Of a stretch of 5,921 bases of DNA, positions 5,304 to 5,921 are shown piece after piece. The DNA comes from Balneolales bacterium. GTDB lineage: Bacteria; Bacteroidota; Rhodothermia; Balneolales; Natronogracilivirgulaceae. The translations under genes and the position numbers were made by a program. Location: the NCBI GenBank assembly GCA_007127665.1, contig SKYY01000168.1:1-5921 (forward strand). The letters are read 5' to 3'. How positions within the stretch are numbered: position 1 is the stretch's first letter; each line of letters opens with the position of its first letter. The notes under the pieces were generated by a model. It had not been told where the DNA came from and made no database searches. It worked only from the letters and a program-made list of their open reading frames with translations.

Positions 5304-5915
5304 ATGGCTTTCAAACTTCCCGATCTTCCGTATGACTACGATGCGCTCGAGCCGCACATCGATGCAAAAACCATGGAGATTCACCACACCAAGCACCACC
5401 AAACGTATATTGACAAGGCCAATGATGCCCTCAAGGGACACCCGATGGCTGAACGTCCCGTCGAGGAAGTGCTTCGGAATATTGACAGCCTGAACGAGGA
5501 CATCCGTCAGGCCGTGATCAACAACGCCGGCGGACATGCCAACCACTCGCTCTTCTGGGAAGTCTTGAGCCCGGATGGCGGAGGAGAACCCAAAGAAGCC
5601 GTGGCCGGGGCCATCAACAAATCATTTGGCTCTTTTGACGCATTCAAGGAAAAATTCGCAAATGCGGCCGCCACACGTTTCGGTTCCGGCTGGGCATGGC
5701 TGGTCGTGAACAAGAACGGTGAACTGGAAGTCATTTCCACCGCCAATCAGGACAGCCCGCTCATGAAAGGCCTAACCCCCATCCTGGGACTGGATGTCTG
5801 GGAGCACGCCTACTACCTCAACTACCAGAACCGTCGCCCCGACTACGTCAAGGCATTCTGGAATGTCGTGAACTGGGATAAGGTGGAAGAAAACTTCAAA
5901 AACGCCCAGAGTTGA
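5304..5915 (+). CDS. sodA: Superoxide dismutase, Mn-type of the Fe/Mn family
   Basis: The complete 203-residue protein converts superoxide to oxygen and hydrogen peroxide. The metal ligands are all present: H27 (MEIHHTKHH), H81 ([10 protein letters not shown]), and D164 and H168 (DVWEHAYY). Second-sphere residues H31 and Y35 are also in place. Manganese preference is inferred from the C-terminal half, where Gln149 in [10 protein letters not shown] occupies the position of the active-site Gln of E. coli MnSOD, and from [21 protein letters not shown] in place of the FeSOD-type [11 protein letters not shown]. Some members are cambialistic, so metal use is not certain. No signal peptide is visible, so the enzyme should be cytoplasmic. 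The start follows a good Shine-Dalgarno and matches the family N terminus ([18 protein letters not shown]). The gene is divergent from sthA, and both could draw on the 19-bp palindrome between them. The stop TGA is at 5913-5915; any terminator lies outside the window. Confidence 0.97.
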   Translation: MAFKLPDLPYDYDALEPHIDAKTMEIHHTKHHQTYIDKANDALKGHPMAERPVEEVLRNIDSLNEDIRQAVINNAGGHANHSLFWEVLSPDGGGEPKEAVAGAINKSFGSFDAFKEKFANAAATRFGSGWAWLVVNKNGELEVISTANQDSPLMKGLTPILGLDVWEHAYYLNYQNRRPDYVKAFWNVVNWDKVEENFKNAQS

Positions 5916-5921
5916 CAGATC

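Overview
The window reads as an ordinary chromosomal segment of a free-living bacterium, most likely from the Bacteroidota / Rhodothermota / Balneolota side of the tree. This placement is inferred from three things: a prolyl-tRNA synthetase of the archaeal/eukaryotic-like type common in that group, start codons of which several lack a Shine-Dalgarno sequence, and a tRNA gene without an encoded CCA. No phylogeny could be run. I see no mobile element, CRISPR array, phage gene, toxin-antitoxin pair or defence gene.

Layout from left to right: (1) the 5' end of proS on the minus strand, running off the left edge (1-284). (2) A non-coding stretch, then a tRNA gene with anticodon CAT, probably elongator tRNA-Met (562-635, plus). 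(3) A rho-independent terminator (690-728) best suited to the minus strand, preceded in that direction by about 150 nt of repeat-rich 3' sequence. (4) A NarL/FixJ-type response regulator on the minus strand (878-1567) with no histidine kinase beside it. (5) A divergent AT-rich intergenic region. (6) aspS, aspartyl-tRNA synthetase (1835-3622, plus). (7) A short convergent gap. (8) An SthA-like flavoprotein on the minus strand (3679-5124). (9) A divergent promoter region. (10) sodA, Mn-type superoxide dismutase (5304-5915, plus), ending six bases before the window does.

Functionally there are two themes. Translation is represented by proS, tRNA-Met and aspS. Redox and oxidative-stress metabolism is represented by the SthA-like flavoprotein and sodA, which sit head to head and share a 179-bp control region containing a 19-bp near-perfect palindrome. 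The response regulator has its own operator-like inverted repeat at a position that would overlap its promoter.

The points most worth a second look are: the SthA-like protein, which lacks the redox cysteines as SthA should but also has a degraded dinucleotide-binding glycine motif (GTNIQA instead of GxGxxG); the palindrome between sthA and sodA; a run of consecutive inverted repeats between the response regulator stop codon and its terminator; and a TATCT core at the expected -10 position of four genes. I found no convincing new multi-gene system here.
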